Positions 23,951 through 34,396 of a stretch of 64,000 bases of DNA are shown piece after piece. Made by a program: the position numbers and the translations under genes. The DNA is from an uncultured Williamsia sp. (GTDB lineage: Bacteria > Actinomycetota > Actinomycetes > Mycobacteriales > Mycobacteriaceae): the NCBI RefSeq assembly GCF_947494875.1, contig NZ_CANLWM010000008.1, positions 1 through 64,000 on the forward strand. Reading direction: 5' to 3'. A model generated the notes under the pieces. The model worked only from the letters and a program-made list of their open reading frames with translations. It did no database searches and had not been told where the DNA came from. How positions within the stretch are numbered: position 1 is the stretch's first letter; the number at the start of each line of letters is the position of its first letter.

Positions 23951-25467
23951 TGCATCGTGGGGATGACGAACTCGGCGCCGTCCTTGATGCCCGACGGCCA
24001 CCGCGTCGTGATCGTCTTGACCTTGGTGTAGAACTGGATCGCCGCGGGCCCGTGCTGGTTGAGATCACCGAATCCGGACCGCTTCCAGCCACCGAAGGTG
24101 TGGTAGGCCACCGGAACCGGGATCGGGACGTTCACGCCCACCATGCCGACCTGCACCCGTGCGCAGAAGTCGCGGGCGGCGTCACCGTCCTGGGTGAAGA
24201 TCGCGACACCGTTGCCGTACTGGTGATCCGAGGCCAGCGCGAGGGCCTCCTCGTAGTCGTCGGCACGCACCATGCACAGGACGGGACCGAAGATCTCATC
24301 GGTGTAGATCGACATGTCCTTCGACACGTGGTCGAACAGTGTGGGACCGATGAAGTACCCGTCCTGCAGCGCCGCGTCGCCGTAGGTGAGGTCGTCGGCG
24401 GCCCGGTCGCGTCCGTCGACGACGAGCTCCGCACCGGCGTCGACGCCCTGGACGATGTAGTCCCGGACCCGCTCGAGCGCGGCGGCGCTGACGAGTGGGC
24501 CGTAATCGGCCTTCGGGTCGTGGCTGTGACCGACGCGCAGCGCGGTGACCCGCTCGACGAGCCGATCGCGCAACCGGTTCGCGGTCTGCTCGCCGACGGG
24601 CACGGCCACGCTGATCGCCATGCACCGTTCGCCGGCGCTGCCGTAGCCCGCGCCGATCAACGCGTCGACGGCCTGGTCCATGTCGGCGTCGGGAAGGATG
24701 ATCATGTGGTTCTTGGCGCCACCGAAGCACTGCGAGCGCTTCCCGTGGGCCGCGGCGGTGGAGTAGATGTACTGCGCGATGTCGGAGGACCCGACGAACC
24801 CGAGCGCCTGCACATCGGGGTGTTCGAGCAACGCGTCGACGGCCTCCTTGTCGCCGTGGACCACCTGGAACACCCCTGCGGGCAGACCCGCCTCGAGGAA
24901 CAGCTCGGCCAGCCGCACCGGCACCGACGGATCCCGCTCGCTGGGCTTGAGGATGAACGCGTTGCCGCACGCCAACGCCGGACCGGCCTTCCACAGCGGG
25001 ATCATCGCGGGGAAATTGAACGGGGTGATCCCCGCGACGACGCCGAGCGGCTGACGCACAGAGTGCACGTCGATGCCGGTGCCGGCACCCTCGGTGAACT
25101 CTCCCTTGAGCAGGTGCGGGATGCCGATCGCGAACTCGATGACCTCGACGCCGCGCTGGATGTCGCCGTGGGCGTCGGCGATGGTCTTGCCGTGCTCGAT
25201 CGAGAGCAGTTCGGCGAGGTCGTCGGCGTTCTGGTTCACCAGGTCGACGAAGCGCATCATCACCCGCGCCCGCTTCTGCGGGTTCCACGCCGCCCACACC
25301 TGCTGCGCGGCGACCGACGACGCGACGACCTCGGCGACCTCCGCCGCCGACGCCAGCGGCACCGTCGCCTGCACCTCACCGGTGCTCGGGTTCATCACGT
25401 CGGCACTGCGCCCCGACGTCCCGGGCGTGCGGACACCGTCGACGAAGTGGGGGATCTCGGAGGTCAT
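23947..25467 (-). CDS. mmsA: Methylmalonate-semialdehyde dehydrogenase (CoA-acylating)
   Basis: A 506-residue aldehyde dehydrogenase: GITPFNFPAMIPLWKAGPAL (cofactor domain), ILKPSERDPS, GFVGSSDIAQYIY, and the catalytic Cys in GSAGERCMAISVAVPVG, the MMSDH-specific neighbourhood. The enzyme converts methylmalonate semialdehyde to propionyl-CoA. Start ATG 25465-25467 follows AAGGA. It is the first gene of the valine operon, divergent from an acyl-CoA synthetase over a palindromic site. Confidence 0.92.
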   Translation of the reverse strand: MTSEIPHFVDGVRTPGTSGRSADVMNPSTGEVQATVPLASAAEVAEVVASSVAAQQVWAAWNPQKRARVMMRFVDLVNQNADDLAELLSIEHGKTIADAHGDIQRGVEVIEFAIGIPHLLKGEFTEGAGTGIDVHSVRQPLGVVAGITPFNFPAMIPLWKAGPALACGNAFILKPSERDPSVPVRLAELFLEAGLPAGVFQVVHGDKEAVDALLEHPDVQALGFVGSSDIAQYIYSTAAAHGKRSQCFGGAKNHMIILPDADMDQAVDALIGAGYGSAGERCMAISVAVPVGEQTANRLRDRLVERVTALRVGHSHDPKADYGPLVSAAALERVRDYIVQGVDAGAELVVDGRDRAADDLTYGDAALQDGYFIGPTLFDHVSKDMSIYTDEIFGPVLCMVRADDYEEALALASDHQYGNGVAIFTQDGDAARDFCARVQVGMVGVNVPIPVPVAYHTFGGWKRSGFGDLNQHGPAAIQFYTKVKTITTRWPSGIKDGAEFVIPTMQ

Positions 25468-25534
25468 GCGTGGGTCCTTCTCGCGTGGATGGGAACCGGC
25501 GAACCGGCACCGGGAGTGACGCGCTTCACCGTAC

Positions 25535-25550
25535 ACTAGGAACTCCTAGT
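25535..25550. promoter_or_regulatory. Palindromic operator between mmsA and the acyl-CoA synthetase
   Basis: Perfect 7-bp arms ACTAGGA and TCCTAGT around AC. A rightward -10 (TAGTAT, 25547-25552, with TTCACC 16 nt upstream) and a leftward -10 (TAGTGT on the minus strand, 25535-25540) overlap the two edges, so one bound regulator could control both promoters. A GC hairpin GCCGGC/GCCGGC lies at 25555-25570 in the 5' leader of the synthetase. No regulator gene is adjacent. Confidence 0.6.
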
Positions 25551-25601
25551 ATTAGCCGGCGAAGGCCGGCACGTGCTTGTCGAGACGAGGCGGAGGTTCC
25601 G

Positions 25602-27376
<1,775 letters not shown>

Positions 27377-27380
<4 letters not shown>

Positions 27381-28741
27381 CAGCCGCTCTCGACGACCTG
27401 ATCGCCGCGCTGCCCGACGGCACCGTGGTCACCGACCCCGACATCGTCGCCGGGTACCGGCAGGACAGGGCGCTCGACCCGCACGCCGGGACCCCGCTGG
27501 CGGTTGTCCGCGCGACCAGCACCGACGACGTCGCCACCGCGGTCCGCTGGTGCGCGACGAACCGGGTGGCCGTGGTGCCGCGCGGCGCCGGTACCGGCCT
27601 GTCGGGCGGGTCCAGCGCCGTCGACGGCGCCATCGTGCTGACCACCGAGAAGATGCGGCACATCCACGTCGACCCGGTGATGCGAACGGCCACCGCGCAA
27701 CCCGGCCTGCTCAACGCCGAGGTGAAGGCGGCCGTCGCCGAACACGGCCTCTGGTACCCGCCGGACCCGTCGTCGTTCGAGATCTGCTCCATCGGCGGCA
27801 ACGCTGCCACCAACGCCGGCGGCCTGTGCTGCGTGAAGTACGGCGTCACCACCGACTACGTCCTCGGGATGGAGGTGGTCCTCGCCGACGGGCGCGTCGT
27901 GAAACTGGGAGGGCCGCGCCTGAAGGACTCCGCGGGCCTGTCATTGGTGAAGCTGTTCGTCGGCAGTGAGGGGACGCTCGGCATCATCACCGAGCTGACG
28001 CTGCGCCTGCTGCCACCGCAGCCGCCCGCGTGCACCGTCGTCGGCAGCTTCGCCTCCGTCCACGACGCGACCGAGGCCGTCCTGTCGATCACGAACCGCA
28101 TCCGTCCCGCGATGCTCGAGTTCATGGACTCCGTCGCGATCAACGCCGTCGAGGACCAGTTGAAGATGGGTCTCGACCGCGACGCCGGCGCGCTGCTCGT
28201 CGCGCAGAGCGACGCACCCGGCGCCGCGGCCGCCGAGGAGATCGCGATCATCGTCGAGGCGTTCGAATCCCACCGTGCGGCCGACGTGTTCTCCACCGAC
28301 GACCCGGAGGAGGGCGAGGCGTTCACCGTCGCACGCCGCATGGCCATACCGGCGGTCGAGAAGAAGGGCACGCTGCTGCTCGAGGACGTCGGCGTGCCGC
28401 TTCCGAGCTTGCCCGCCCTCGTCGACGGGATCGCCGCCATCGCCGAGAACCGGGACGTGATGATCTCCGTCATCGCGCACGCCGGTGACGGCAACACCCA
28501 CCCGCTGATCGTCGTCGACCCCGACGATCCCGAGCAGCGCGCCCGGGGTGACCTCGCGTTCGGCGAGATCATGGACCTCGCGATCGCGTTGGGCGGCACC
28601 ATCACCGGCGAGCACGGCACCGGCCGCATGAAGAAGGCGTGGCTACCGAACCAGGTCGGCGAGGACGTCATGGACATCTCCCGCAAGGTCAAGGCCGCAC
28701 TCGACCCCGACGGCATCCTCAACCCGGGCGCGATGTTCTGA
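27377..28741 (+). CDS. FAD-binding hydroxyacid dehydrogenase (GlcD/D-lactate dehydrogenase family)
   Basis: A 454-residue VAO-fold protein: [20 protein letters not shown] (FAD binding), [40 protein letters not shown]-type segment, [15 protein letters not shown] (metal/substrate His) and [20 protein letters not shown]. These are hallmarks of the glycolate oxidase subunit GlcD and D-lactate/D-2-hydroxyacid dehydrogenases. ATG 27377 overlaps the synthetase stop. It likely oxidises a 2-hydroxyacid in the membrane respiratory pathway; the substrate is not set by sequence. Confidence 0.87.
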
Positions 28742-28865
28742 CCCCTCCTGGCGCCGCCGCGACTGCGTATTCCGATCCGATCACGCCGCGGCAAAGCGAG
28801 GTGGTGGGCGTCGGGCCCGCATAGCGTCGACGGGACCACGCCTCACCACGAGTCAGGAGACACCC

Positions 28866-29081
28866 ATGAGCGCCGGCGACAACGTCTACCGCATCACCGA
28901 GATCGTCGGTTCGTCCACGACGAGCATCGACGACGCCATCCGCACCGCGATCTCGCGGGCGAACGAGACGCTGCGCAACCTCGAGTGGTTCGAGGTCGTC
29001 GAGACCCGCGGACACATCGAGAACGGCGAGATCGGCCATTTCCAGGTCACACTCAAGGTCGGGTTCCGCTTCGGCGAGTGA
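28866..29081 (+). CDS. Dodecin flavin-binding protein
   Basis: A 71-residue dodecin: [20 protein letters not shown], then [15 protein letters not shown] and [13 protein letters not shown]. Trp41 in LEWFEV is the residue that stacks on the flavin isoalloxazine in dodecins, and TRG and FRFGE match the family core. Dodecins form dodecameric hollow spheres that store FMN, FAD or CoA. A -10-like TAGCGT lies at 28822-28827, and GGAG precedes ATG 28866. The rest of the 124 bp before it shows nothing. Confidence 0.92.
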   Translation: MSAGDNVYRITEIVGSSTTSIDDAIRTAISRANETLRNLEWFEVVETRGHIENGEIGHFQVTLKVGFRFGE

Positions 29082-29102
29082 CCGACTGAGGCGCTCGCCG
29101 GC

Positions 29103-30539
29103 TCAGTAGCCGAAGTACCCCTCGAGCAGTCGTAGGTAGATCTCGGCGGGGGTCGGGTAGCTGGGCACGGCATGCCACAGGTCGTCGACGGTGACCCTGC
29201 CGACGATCGCGACGGTGGCGGCGTGGATCAACTCACCCGCCTCGGGCCCGACGAACGTCGCACCGACGAGCGTGCGGGTGGCGTCGTCGACGACGATCTG
29301 TGCGGTCCCCGACGCGTCGTCCCGCAGCAGTCCGATGCCCGCCGCCGCGGTGATCGGTCTGCTGATCACGGTGACGCTGTCGTACTTCTCGCGCGCCTCC
29401 TTCTCGGACAGCCCGCTCGACGCGACCTCCGGGTCGGTGAACACCACCTGCGGCACCGGCGGGTCGGCCGGGACCGTCGGCGGGGTACGACCCTCGGCGA
29501 TCGCGGCGATGCGCTGCCCGACGATCCGCGACTGGTATTTGCCCCAGTGGGTCAGCATGGGGCCGAACGACGCGTCGCCGACCGAGTACAGCCAGTCGAC
29601 GCCGTCGTAGCCGTCGGGCGCGGACACCTGCGACGGATCGGTGATCCCGACGGTGTCGAGCCCGATGTCGTCGACGGTGCGGTGACGGCCGGCGGCGACG
29701 AGGATCTCCGCCGCGGTGATCTCGTCGCCGTCGACGGTCACGGTGACCGGTCCGCCGTGCGGCACGCCGGTGGCGCCGCCCGCCTCGTCCACCGACTCAC
29801 GGTGCGCGGCGGTGATGTCGACGCCGAGGCGGATCTCGACGCCCGCATCGCGCAGGGCCTCGGCCACGGCCTCACCGGCGAAGTCGTCGAGGGAGCCCAG
29901 CAGCCCGCTGCGGACCAGCATGGTGACGGTGCTGCCCAGGGCGTTCATCCACGTCGCCGCCTCGCACGCGACGACACCCCCGCCGACGATGATCAGCGAC
30001 TCCGGCACCTGACGGACACCGGTGGCGTCGCGCGAGGTCCACGGTGCGACGTCGGCGAACAGCGCGGGGACCGACGCGGTGCTGCCGGTCGCCACGATCA
30101 CCGCGTGGCGGGCGTGCAGCGTGCGCGGCCCGTCGCCGGTCTCGACGGTGACGGTCTTCTCCCCCGCGAGTCGGCCGGTGCCGGTGATGACGTCGATCCC
30201 GGTGTCCTGTGCCCACTTCCGCTGTGAGCTGTCCGAGTAGTGGCTGACCCAGGTGTCGCGTCGGGCCAGCAGCGCGGTCACGTCGGTGCCGCCGGCGACG
30301 GTGATGCCGTCGAGGTGTCGCGCGGTGTTCGCGACCTCGAGCGGCCGCAGCAGCGCCTTGCTGGGCATGCACGCCCAGTACGAGCACTCGCCGCCGAGCA
30401 ACTGGTTCTCGACGATCGCGGCACGGCGATCGGAGTTCGCCACGGCGAACTGCGCGGCCACCTCACCGACGGCACCACCGCCGAGGACGATCACGTCGTA
30501 GGTGTCGGGCGCGGTGTTCTGGGGATCGGTCACCCTCAC
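29103..30539 (-). CDS. Pyridine nucleotide-disulfide oxidoreductase family protein (SYWAC type)
   Basis: A 478-residue flavoprotein: DVIVLGGGAVGEVAAQFAVA (FAD Rossmann), redox motif LLGGECSYWACMPSKALLRP (two Cys with 4 between), ESLIIVGGGVVACEAATWMN (NAD), and VVFTDPEVASSGLSEKEARE in the dimerisation domain. The C-terminus carries HAVPSYPTPAEIY in place of the HxxHAHPTxxE of lipoamide dehydrogenase. It is a lipoamide-dehydrogenase/mercuric-reductase relative of unknown substrate. The GTG start at 30537-30539 overlaps the DMT stop by 4 nt (GTGA), so they are co-transcribed. Confidence 0.85.
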   Translation of the reverse strand: MRVTDPQNTAPDTYDVIVLGGGAVGEVAAQFAVANSDRRAAIVENQLLGGECSYWACMPSKALLRPLEVANTARHLDGITVAGGTDVTALLARRDTWVSHYSDSSQRKWAQDTGIDVITGTGRLAGEKTVTVETGDGPRTLHARHAVIVATGSTASVPALFADVAPWTSRDATGVRQVPESLIIVGGGVVACEAATWMNALGSTVTMLVRSGLLGSLDDFAGEAVAEALRDAGVEIRLGVDITAAHRESVDEAGGATGVPHGGPVTVTVDGDEITAAEILVAAGRHRTVDDIGLDTVGITDPSQVSAPDGYDGVDWLYSVGDASFGPMLTHWGKYQSRIVGQRIAAIAEGRTPPTVPADPPVPQVVFTDPEVASSGLSEKEAREKYDSVTVISRPITAAAGIGLLRDDASGTAQIVVDDATRTLVGATFVGPEAGELIHAATVAIVGRVTVDDLWHAVPSYPTPAEIYLRLLEGYFGY

Positions 30540-31405
30540 ACAGTGCTACGGACGCGCGGGCTTGTCATCGGGTCGGGCGTGTCCGTGGCACCGGTGCCGC
30601 GGATCGCGGAGATGCGAGCGAGCACCACGACGGCGACCACCATCACGGCCAGCGCGATCACCATGAGTCCGTTCTGCCACCAGCCGACCCGCACCGACTC
30701 ACCGAGCAGGGTGACGCCCAGCGCCATCGAGACGGCCGGCTCCATGACGGTCATGGCGGGGAACGACGTCTGGAGCTCGCCGGCGACGAAGCTGCGCTGC
30801 TGCGCGACGATGCCACCGACGGCCACCACCGCGAAGAGGTACGCCTCCGGCCGTGACCAGAGGTGCAGCGGGTCGTGAACGGCCTGGTAGACGACCGCCT
30901 TGACCAGCAGGGCGCCGATGCCGAACAAGGTCCCGGCGACGAGTCCGTAACAGAGGGCGCGGTAGTGGTCGTCGGCCCTCTCCGCGACGACGACGAGACC
31001 GACCAGCAGCGCGATCGCCGCGACGACGGTGCCCGCGATCAACAGGTGATCGGGGCGGCGGTCGACCTCTTTCGGGTCGGCCAGCAGCAGGAACAGCCCG
31101 ACGCAGAGGACGAGCACGCCGCCCCACCCCCACTCGTGGCGGGTCGGGCGCCGGTGGTCGAGGACGGCCTCCATGGGCAGGGCGAACAGCACCGCGAGCA
31201 CCACGATCGGCTGGACCAGCAGGATGGATCCGAGGCCCAGCGCACCGGCCTGCAACCCGAATCCGAGCAAGGCCACCGCGGCACCCACCGTCCACATGAC
31301 GGAGACGGCCCCGCCAATGCAGGAGGCCCGTTGTCGGAGCACGGTGCCCAGCGCGATGAGCGCGGCGGCGCCGATCGCGAGGACTGCGGGGATCCACGTG
31401 TGCAC
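30536..31405 (-). CDS. DMT superfamily transporter (paralogue 2)
   Basis: A 289-residue membrane protein of 9-10 TMs with internal similarity to the adjacent gene: LRQRAS near the N-terminus, LQAGALGLGSILLVQPIVVL, ALPMEAVLDHRRPTRHEWGWG, and LQTSFPAMTVMEPAVSMALG. It probably exports a small solute. The GTG start at 31403-31405 is 7 nt after TAGCCT, which is also the stop of the neighbour. It forms an overlapping pair with the disulfide reductase downstream. Confidence 0.85.
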   Translation of the reverse strand: MHTWIPAVLAIGAAALIALGTVLRQRASCIGGAVSVMWTVGAAVALLGFGLQAGALGLGSILLVQPIVVLAVLFALPMEAVLDHRRPTRHEWGWGGVLVLCVGLFLLLADPKEVDRRPDHLLIAGTVVAAIALLVGLVVVAERADDHYRALCYGLVAGTLFGIGALLVKAVVYQAVHDPLHLWSRPEAYLFAVVAVGGIVAQQRSFVAGELQTSFPAMTVMEPAVSMALGVTLLGESVRVGWWQNGLMVIALAVMVVAVVVLARISAIRGTGATDTPDPMTSPRVRSTV

Positions 31406-31412
31406 TGGGTCG

Positions 31413-31418
31413 AGGCTA
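31413..31418 (-). promoter_or_regulatory. -10 box overlapping the stop codon of the upstream DMT gene
   Basis: Minus-strand TAGCCT ends 7 nt before GTG 31405; its TAG is the stop codon of the DMT paralogue ending at 31416-31418. Confidence 0.5.
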
Positions 31419-32303
31419 ACGGTCCGGCGCGCGTGCGGCAGGGCTCAGCGCGGGTGACGGCGCGTCGTGGTCGGAGTGGATCTCGAACTCGGTCTCCCGC
31501 TCGGCGGCGAACTTGGCCAGCACCACCACGGCGTAGCCCATGATCAGCAACACGATCCCGACGACGATGCCCTCGACGAGGTCCACGTTCGCGCGTTCAC
31601 CCAGCAGCAACACGCCCAGCGCCATCGCGACCGCGGGTTCCATCACCGTCATGGCGGGGAAGGACGTCTGGAGGTCGTGGGCGGCGAACGCGAGTTGCTG
31701 TGTGATCACCGACCCCGTCGCGACCACGAGGATCAGGTACAGCTCCGGATGCGTGAACGGTCGGGCCAGGCCCTCACCGAACTGCGTCATCACCGACTTC
31801 ACCAGGAACGACTGCACGCCCGTGAGCAGGCCCGAGGCGGATCCGAAGAGCAACGCGCGGTGATGCAGCGAGACGAGTCGGGCCGCGATCACCAGGCCCG
31901 CGAGCACCACCACGACGGTGACGATGGTCCCGGCGAGAACACCCGCGTCGAGCCGGTGCTTCGCCGGCGTCGGCATGGTGATCAACACGAACGCCGCGAT
32001 GCACAGGGTGAGGACGATGCCCCACTTCCACTCCGGGAAGCTCAGGCGTCGGTGGTCGAGGTGTGCCTCCATCGGCAACGCGAACAGCACCGAGAGCACG
32101 ATGAGCGGCTGCACCAGCAGCAGCGTCCCGAGCGACAGCGCGGCCGCCTGCAGGACGAACCCGACGGCCGCGACCGCGACCCCCAGCCACCAGCGCCGGG
32201 TGATGCCGCCGGACGGTGTGGAGGACCGCTGCCGGATCAGCGTGCCGGTGGCCACCAGCAGCGCCGACGCCACGGCCAGGACCGCGGGCAGGATCAGGTG
32301 CAT
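31416..32303 (-). CDS. DMT superfamily transporter (paralogue 1)
   Basis: A 295-residue paralogue of the next gene, with LIRQRSSTP, LQAAALSLGTLLLVQPLIVL, ALPMEAHLDHRRLSFPEWKW and LQTSFPAMTVMEPAVAMALG. Nine to ten TM segments are likely. Both proteins lack a recognised substrate motif. Start ATG 32301-32303 has a TACCGT box 7 nt upstream (leaderless). Tandem duplication with separate promoters is the simplest explanation for the pair. Confidence 0.85.
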   Translation of the reverse strand: MHLILPAVLAVASALLVATGTLIRQRSSTPSGGITRRWWLGVAVAAVGFVLQAAALSLGTLLLVQPLIVLSVLFALPMEAHLDHRRLSFPEWKWGIVLTLCIAAFVLITMPTPAKHRLDAGVLAGTIVTVVVVLAGLVIAARLVSLHHRALLFGSASGLLTGVQSFLVKSVMTQFGEGLARPFTHPELYLILVVATGSVITQQLAFAAHDLQTSFPAMTVMEPAVAMALGVLLLGERANVDLVEGIVVGIVLLIMGYAVVVLAKFAAERETEFEIHSDHDAPSPALSPAARAPDR

Positions 32304-32310
32304 CAGGCCA

Positions 32311-32316
32311 ACGGTA
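32311..32316 (-). promoter_or_regulatory. -10 box, probable leaderless promoter
   Basis: Minus-strand TACCGT with a 7-nt spacer to ATG 32303. Confidence 0.5.
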
Positions 32317-32437
32317 CTGGCCGCGACCAACGGTCGACAGTCGATGAGCGGCGCCCTGGGGAATCCTCACGCAACTCACAGACGCCGAGTTCGCGCCGCG
32401 CCGTGCCAGGTGTTTCCCACGTGTCGGACCGGCGTCC

Positions 32438-32443
32438 TACCGT
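32438..32443 (+). promoter_or_regulatory. -10 box, probable leaderless promoter
   Basis: TACCGT with a 7-nt spacer to ATG 32451. Confidence 0.5.
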
Positions 32444-32450
32444 GGTCGAC

Positions 32451-32738
32451 ATGTCTGATGACGGTGCGCTGATCCGCGAGCTGGAACTGCTCGCGACGCT
32501 GTCGCAGTCGCAGATCCGCTCCGCCCTCGACAGCGTCCCCGCCCGTGCCGAGTTGGTCGCCCTCGCCCTCGACGAGGATGTCGAGCTGCGCCGCGAGGCC
32601 GACCTCGCCCGTGATGTCGACGACGAGGAGACGGCCTGCCACCTCGAGCAGGAGGCCGCCGCATGGCGCGCGACAGCGACCGCGCTGCGGCGCGCCGGGC
32701 GCGGGGCCGCAGCGGAGTCGGGGCGTCGCTCGGCATGA
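32451..32738 (+). CDS. Small hypothetical helical protein
   Basis: A 95-residue, charged, helix-rich protein (ALIRELELLATLSQSQIRSA, DEETACHLEQEAAAWRATAT) with no signal or membrane segment. It could form a coiled coil. It is co-transcribed with sixA by an ATGA overlap. Not recognised. The 147 bp before it hold only the two divergent leaderless-type promoters. Confidence 0.6.
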   Translation: MSDDGALIRELELLATLSQSQIRSALDSVPARAELVALALDEDVELRREADLARDVDDEETACHLEQEAAAWRATATALRRAGRGAAAESGRRSA

Positions 32739-33220
32739 CCCGCACCCTGGTGCTGATGCGTCACGGCAAGTCCGGCTATCCCGACGGCGTGTCCGATCAC
32801 GACCGCCCCCTGGCCGACCGCGGCCGACGTGAGGCCGCACTCGCGGGCGACTGGATGCGCCGCGACGGGATCGTCGCCGACGCCGTCGTCTGCTCGACGG
32901 CGACCCGCACCCGCCAGACCCTCGACCGGACGGGCGTCGAGGCGTCGAGCGTGGCCTTCGTCGACGACGTCTACGGCGGCATGCCCGAGGACGTCCTCGC
33001 GGCCGTCCGGTCGCACGTGCCCGCCGATGCGTCGACCGTCCTCGTCGTCGGACACGAACCTGGCATGCCGATGACCGCCCGCGCCCTCGACCCGTCGGCC
33101 GAGATCGGCCACTTCCCGACCTCCGCCTACGCGGTGCTGTCGGTGACCGCCCCCTGGGACCGCGTCGGGCTGTCCGCCGACGACCCCGCGACCTTCCAGG
33201 GGCTGTTCATCCCCCGCTGA
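32735..33220 (+). CDS. sixA: SixA-like histidine phosphatase
   Basis: A 161-residue single-domain phosphatase of the RHG family: LVLMRHGKSGYPDGVSDHDRPLADRGRREA gives the catalytic His and two Arg, and STVLVVGHEPGMP the second His. It probably dephosphorylates a phospho-histidine protein. ATG 32735 overlaps the stop of the small upstream gene (ATGA). A 4-unit 21-bp repeat array begins 6 nt after its stop. Confidence 0.85.
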   Translation: MTRTLVLMRHGKSGYPDGVSDHDRPLADRGRREAALAGDWMRRDGIVADAVVCSTATRTRQTLDRTGVEASSVAFVDDVYGGMPEDVLAAVRSHVPADASTVLVVGHEPGMPMTARALDPSAEIGHFPTSAYAVLSVTAPWDRVGLSADDPATFQGLFIPR

Positions 33221-33226
33221 CCGCCT

Positions 33227-33310
33227 GGACCCGTTCGTCGGGCGCTTGGAACCGTTCGTTGGGCGCTTGGACCCGTCGAGTGGGCAGTTGGAGCCGCCGA
33301 GTGGGCGGTT
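33227..33310. repeat. Exact 4 x 21-bp tandem repeat array after sixA
   Basis: Four units begin at 33227, 33248, 33269 and 33290. Cores are CCGTTCGTCGGGCG, CCGTTCGTTGGGCG, CCGTCGAGTGGGCA and CCGCCGAGTGGGCG. The array begins 6 nt after the sixA stop and ends at the first base of the stop codon of the convergent FAD gene. It is inverted relative to the array at 34271-34396 on the other side of that gene. No frame contains a stop codon. Confidence 0.85.
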
Positions 33311-34224
33311 CAGAGGCGCGGGAGCAGTGCCGCGGCGAGGTCGACGCCCGATCGCCACGCACTCTCGACGCGCGGCGCACCCTCGGGGCACCACTGGTCG
33401 CCGGCGAGTCCGACGACGCGATCGCCGTCGACGGCGACGTGACACGAGACATCGTGCTGCGCGGCCGGTTTCGCGAATGTCCATCGATGCGCGTGCGTCC
33501 ACGCGGGATCGCCGGTCCCGAGTAGTCGCCGCAGCGCGTCGACGACAGGCACGATCACGGCGTCCGGGTCGTCGAGATGCTGTCGCGCACGGTCGGGGGT
33601 GGTGTGGACGACGAGCACCGGCGCGTCGTCGCCGCGCCGCGAGCCGTCGTCGGCGAGGAAGGCCACGTCGGGGTGATCGTTGACGAATGCGGCGTGGTCG
33701 AAGGGCAGGTCCGGTCGACCGTCGAACCCGACGACGACGGCGATGACCGGCTCGTATTCGACGGGGTCCGGCACCTCGGCGAGACGCGCGGCCTGCGGAT
33801 CGGGCATGGCGACGACGACGTGGCCGGCGGGGAGGGCGTCGAGCGACGCGGTCTCGACCGGGATGTCGCCGAGGACGTCGCGGACCAGCGACCGCAGGCC
33901 ACCGTCCGTCGCCCAGCGTGTGGGTCCGGACTTCGTCGAGGGGGGCCCGTCGGGCGAGAGCACCCCGAACGTGTCGGTCCACGGCCGCGTCAGTCCCCGG
34001 TCGTGCCAATCATCGACGACAGCCTGGAAGCCGCTGTCGCGCACGGTGAAGTAGCCGGCTCCGGTGTCGACGCGGCGGTCGTGCAACGTCGGCGACGCCA
34101 TCCGACCGCCGGGCGCCCGCCCCCGGTCGACGACACGCACCTCGACCCCCGCGCGGACGAGTTCCGCGGCGCACGCCGCCCCCGACATGCCGGCTCCGAC
34201 GACGGTCACCCCTGCGCTGCTCAT
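33310..34224 (-). CDS. Renalase-like FAD/NAD(P)-binding oxidoreductase
   Basis: A 304-residue flavoprotein: VTVVGAGMSGAACAAELVRA (FAD Rossmann), VRVVDRGRAPGGRMA and a C-terminal VVGLAGDQW-CPEG with ESAWRSGVDLAAALL (second FAD contact). Small members of this amine-oxidase group include renalase and related NAD(P)H oxidases. The substrate is unknown. Probably leaderless (TACCGT, 34230-34235). It is flanked on both sides by inverted 21-bp repeat arrays. Confidence 0.8.
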   Translation of the reverse strand: MSSAGVTVVGAGMSGAACAAELVRAGVEVRVVDRGRAPGGRMASPTLHDRRVDTGAGYFTVRDSGFQAVVDDWHDRGLTRPWTDTFGVLSPDGPPSTKSGPTRWATDGGLRSLVRDVLGDIPVETASLDALPAGHVVVAMPDPQAARLAEVPDPVEYEPVIAVVVGFDGRPDLPFDHAAFVNDHPDVAFLADDGSRRGDDAPVLVVHTTPDRARQHLDDPDAVIVPVVDALRRLLGTGDPAWTHAHRWTFAKPAAQHDVSCHVAVDGDRVVGLAGDQWCPEGAPRVESAWRSGVDLAAALLPRL

Positions 34225-34229
34225 GTCAC

Positions 34230-34235
34230 ACGGTA
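34230..34235 (-). promoter_or_regulatory. -10 box, probable leaderless promoter
   Basis: Minus-strand TACCGT with a 5-nt spacer to ATG 34224. Confidence 0.45.
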
Positions 34236-34270
34236 ACCGCGCGCCCGCAACGACTTGCCGACGCCGCGAG

Positions 34271-34396
34271 CGCCCACTCGACGTCTCCAACCGCCCACTC
34301 GACGGTTCCTGGCGCCCAACGAACGGCTCCGGGTGCCCAACGAACGGTTCCTGCCGCCCACTCGACGGCTCCGGGCGCCCAACGAACGGGGGGCGG
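34271..34396. repeat. Exact 6 x 21-bp tandem repeat array after the aidB-like gene
   Basis: Units begin at 34271, 34292, 34313, 34334, 34355 and 34376. Plus-strand cores alternate CGCCCACTCGACGG and CGCCCAACGAACGG. The array ends at 34396, immediately next to the stop codon (34397-34399) of the aidB-like gene. It is inverted with respect to the array at 33227-33310. Confidence 0.88.
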
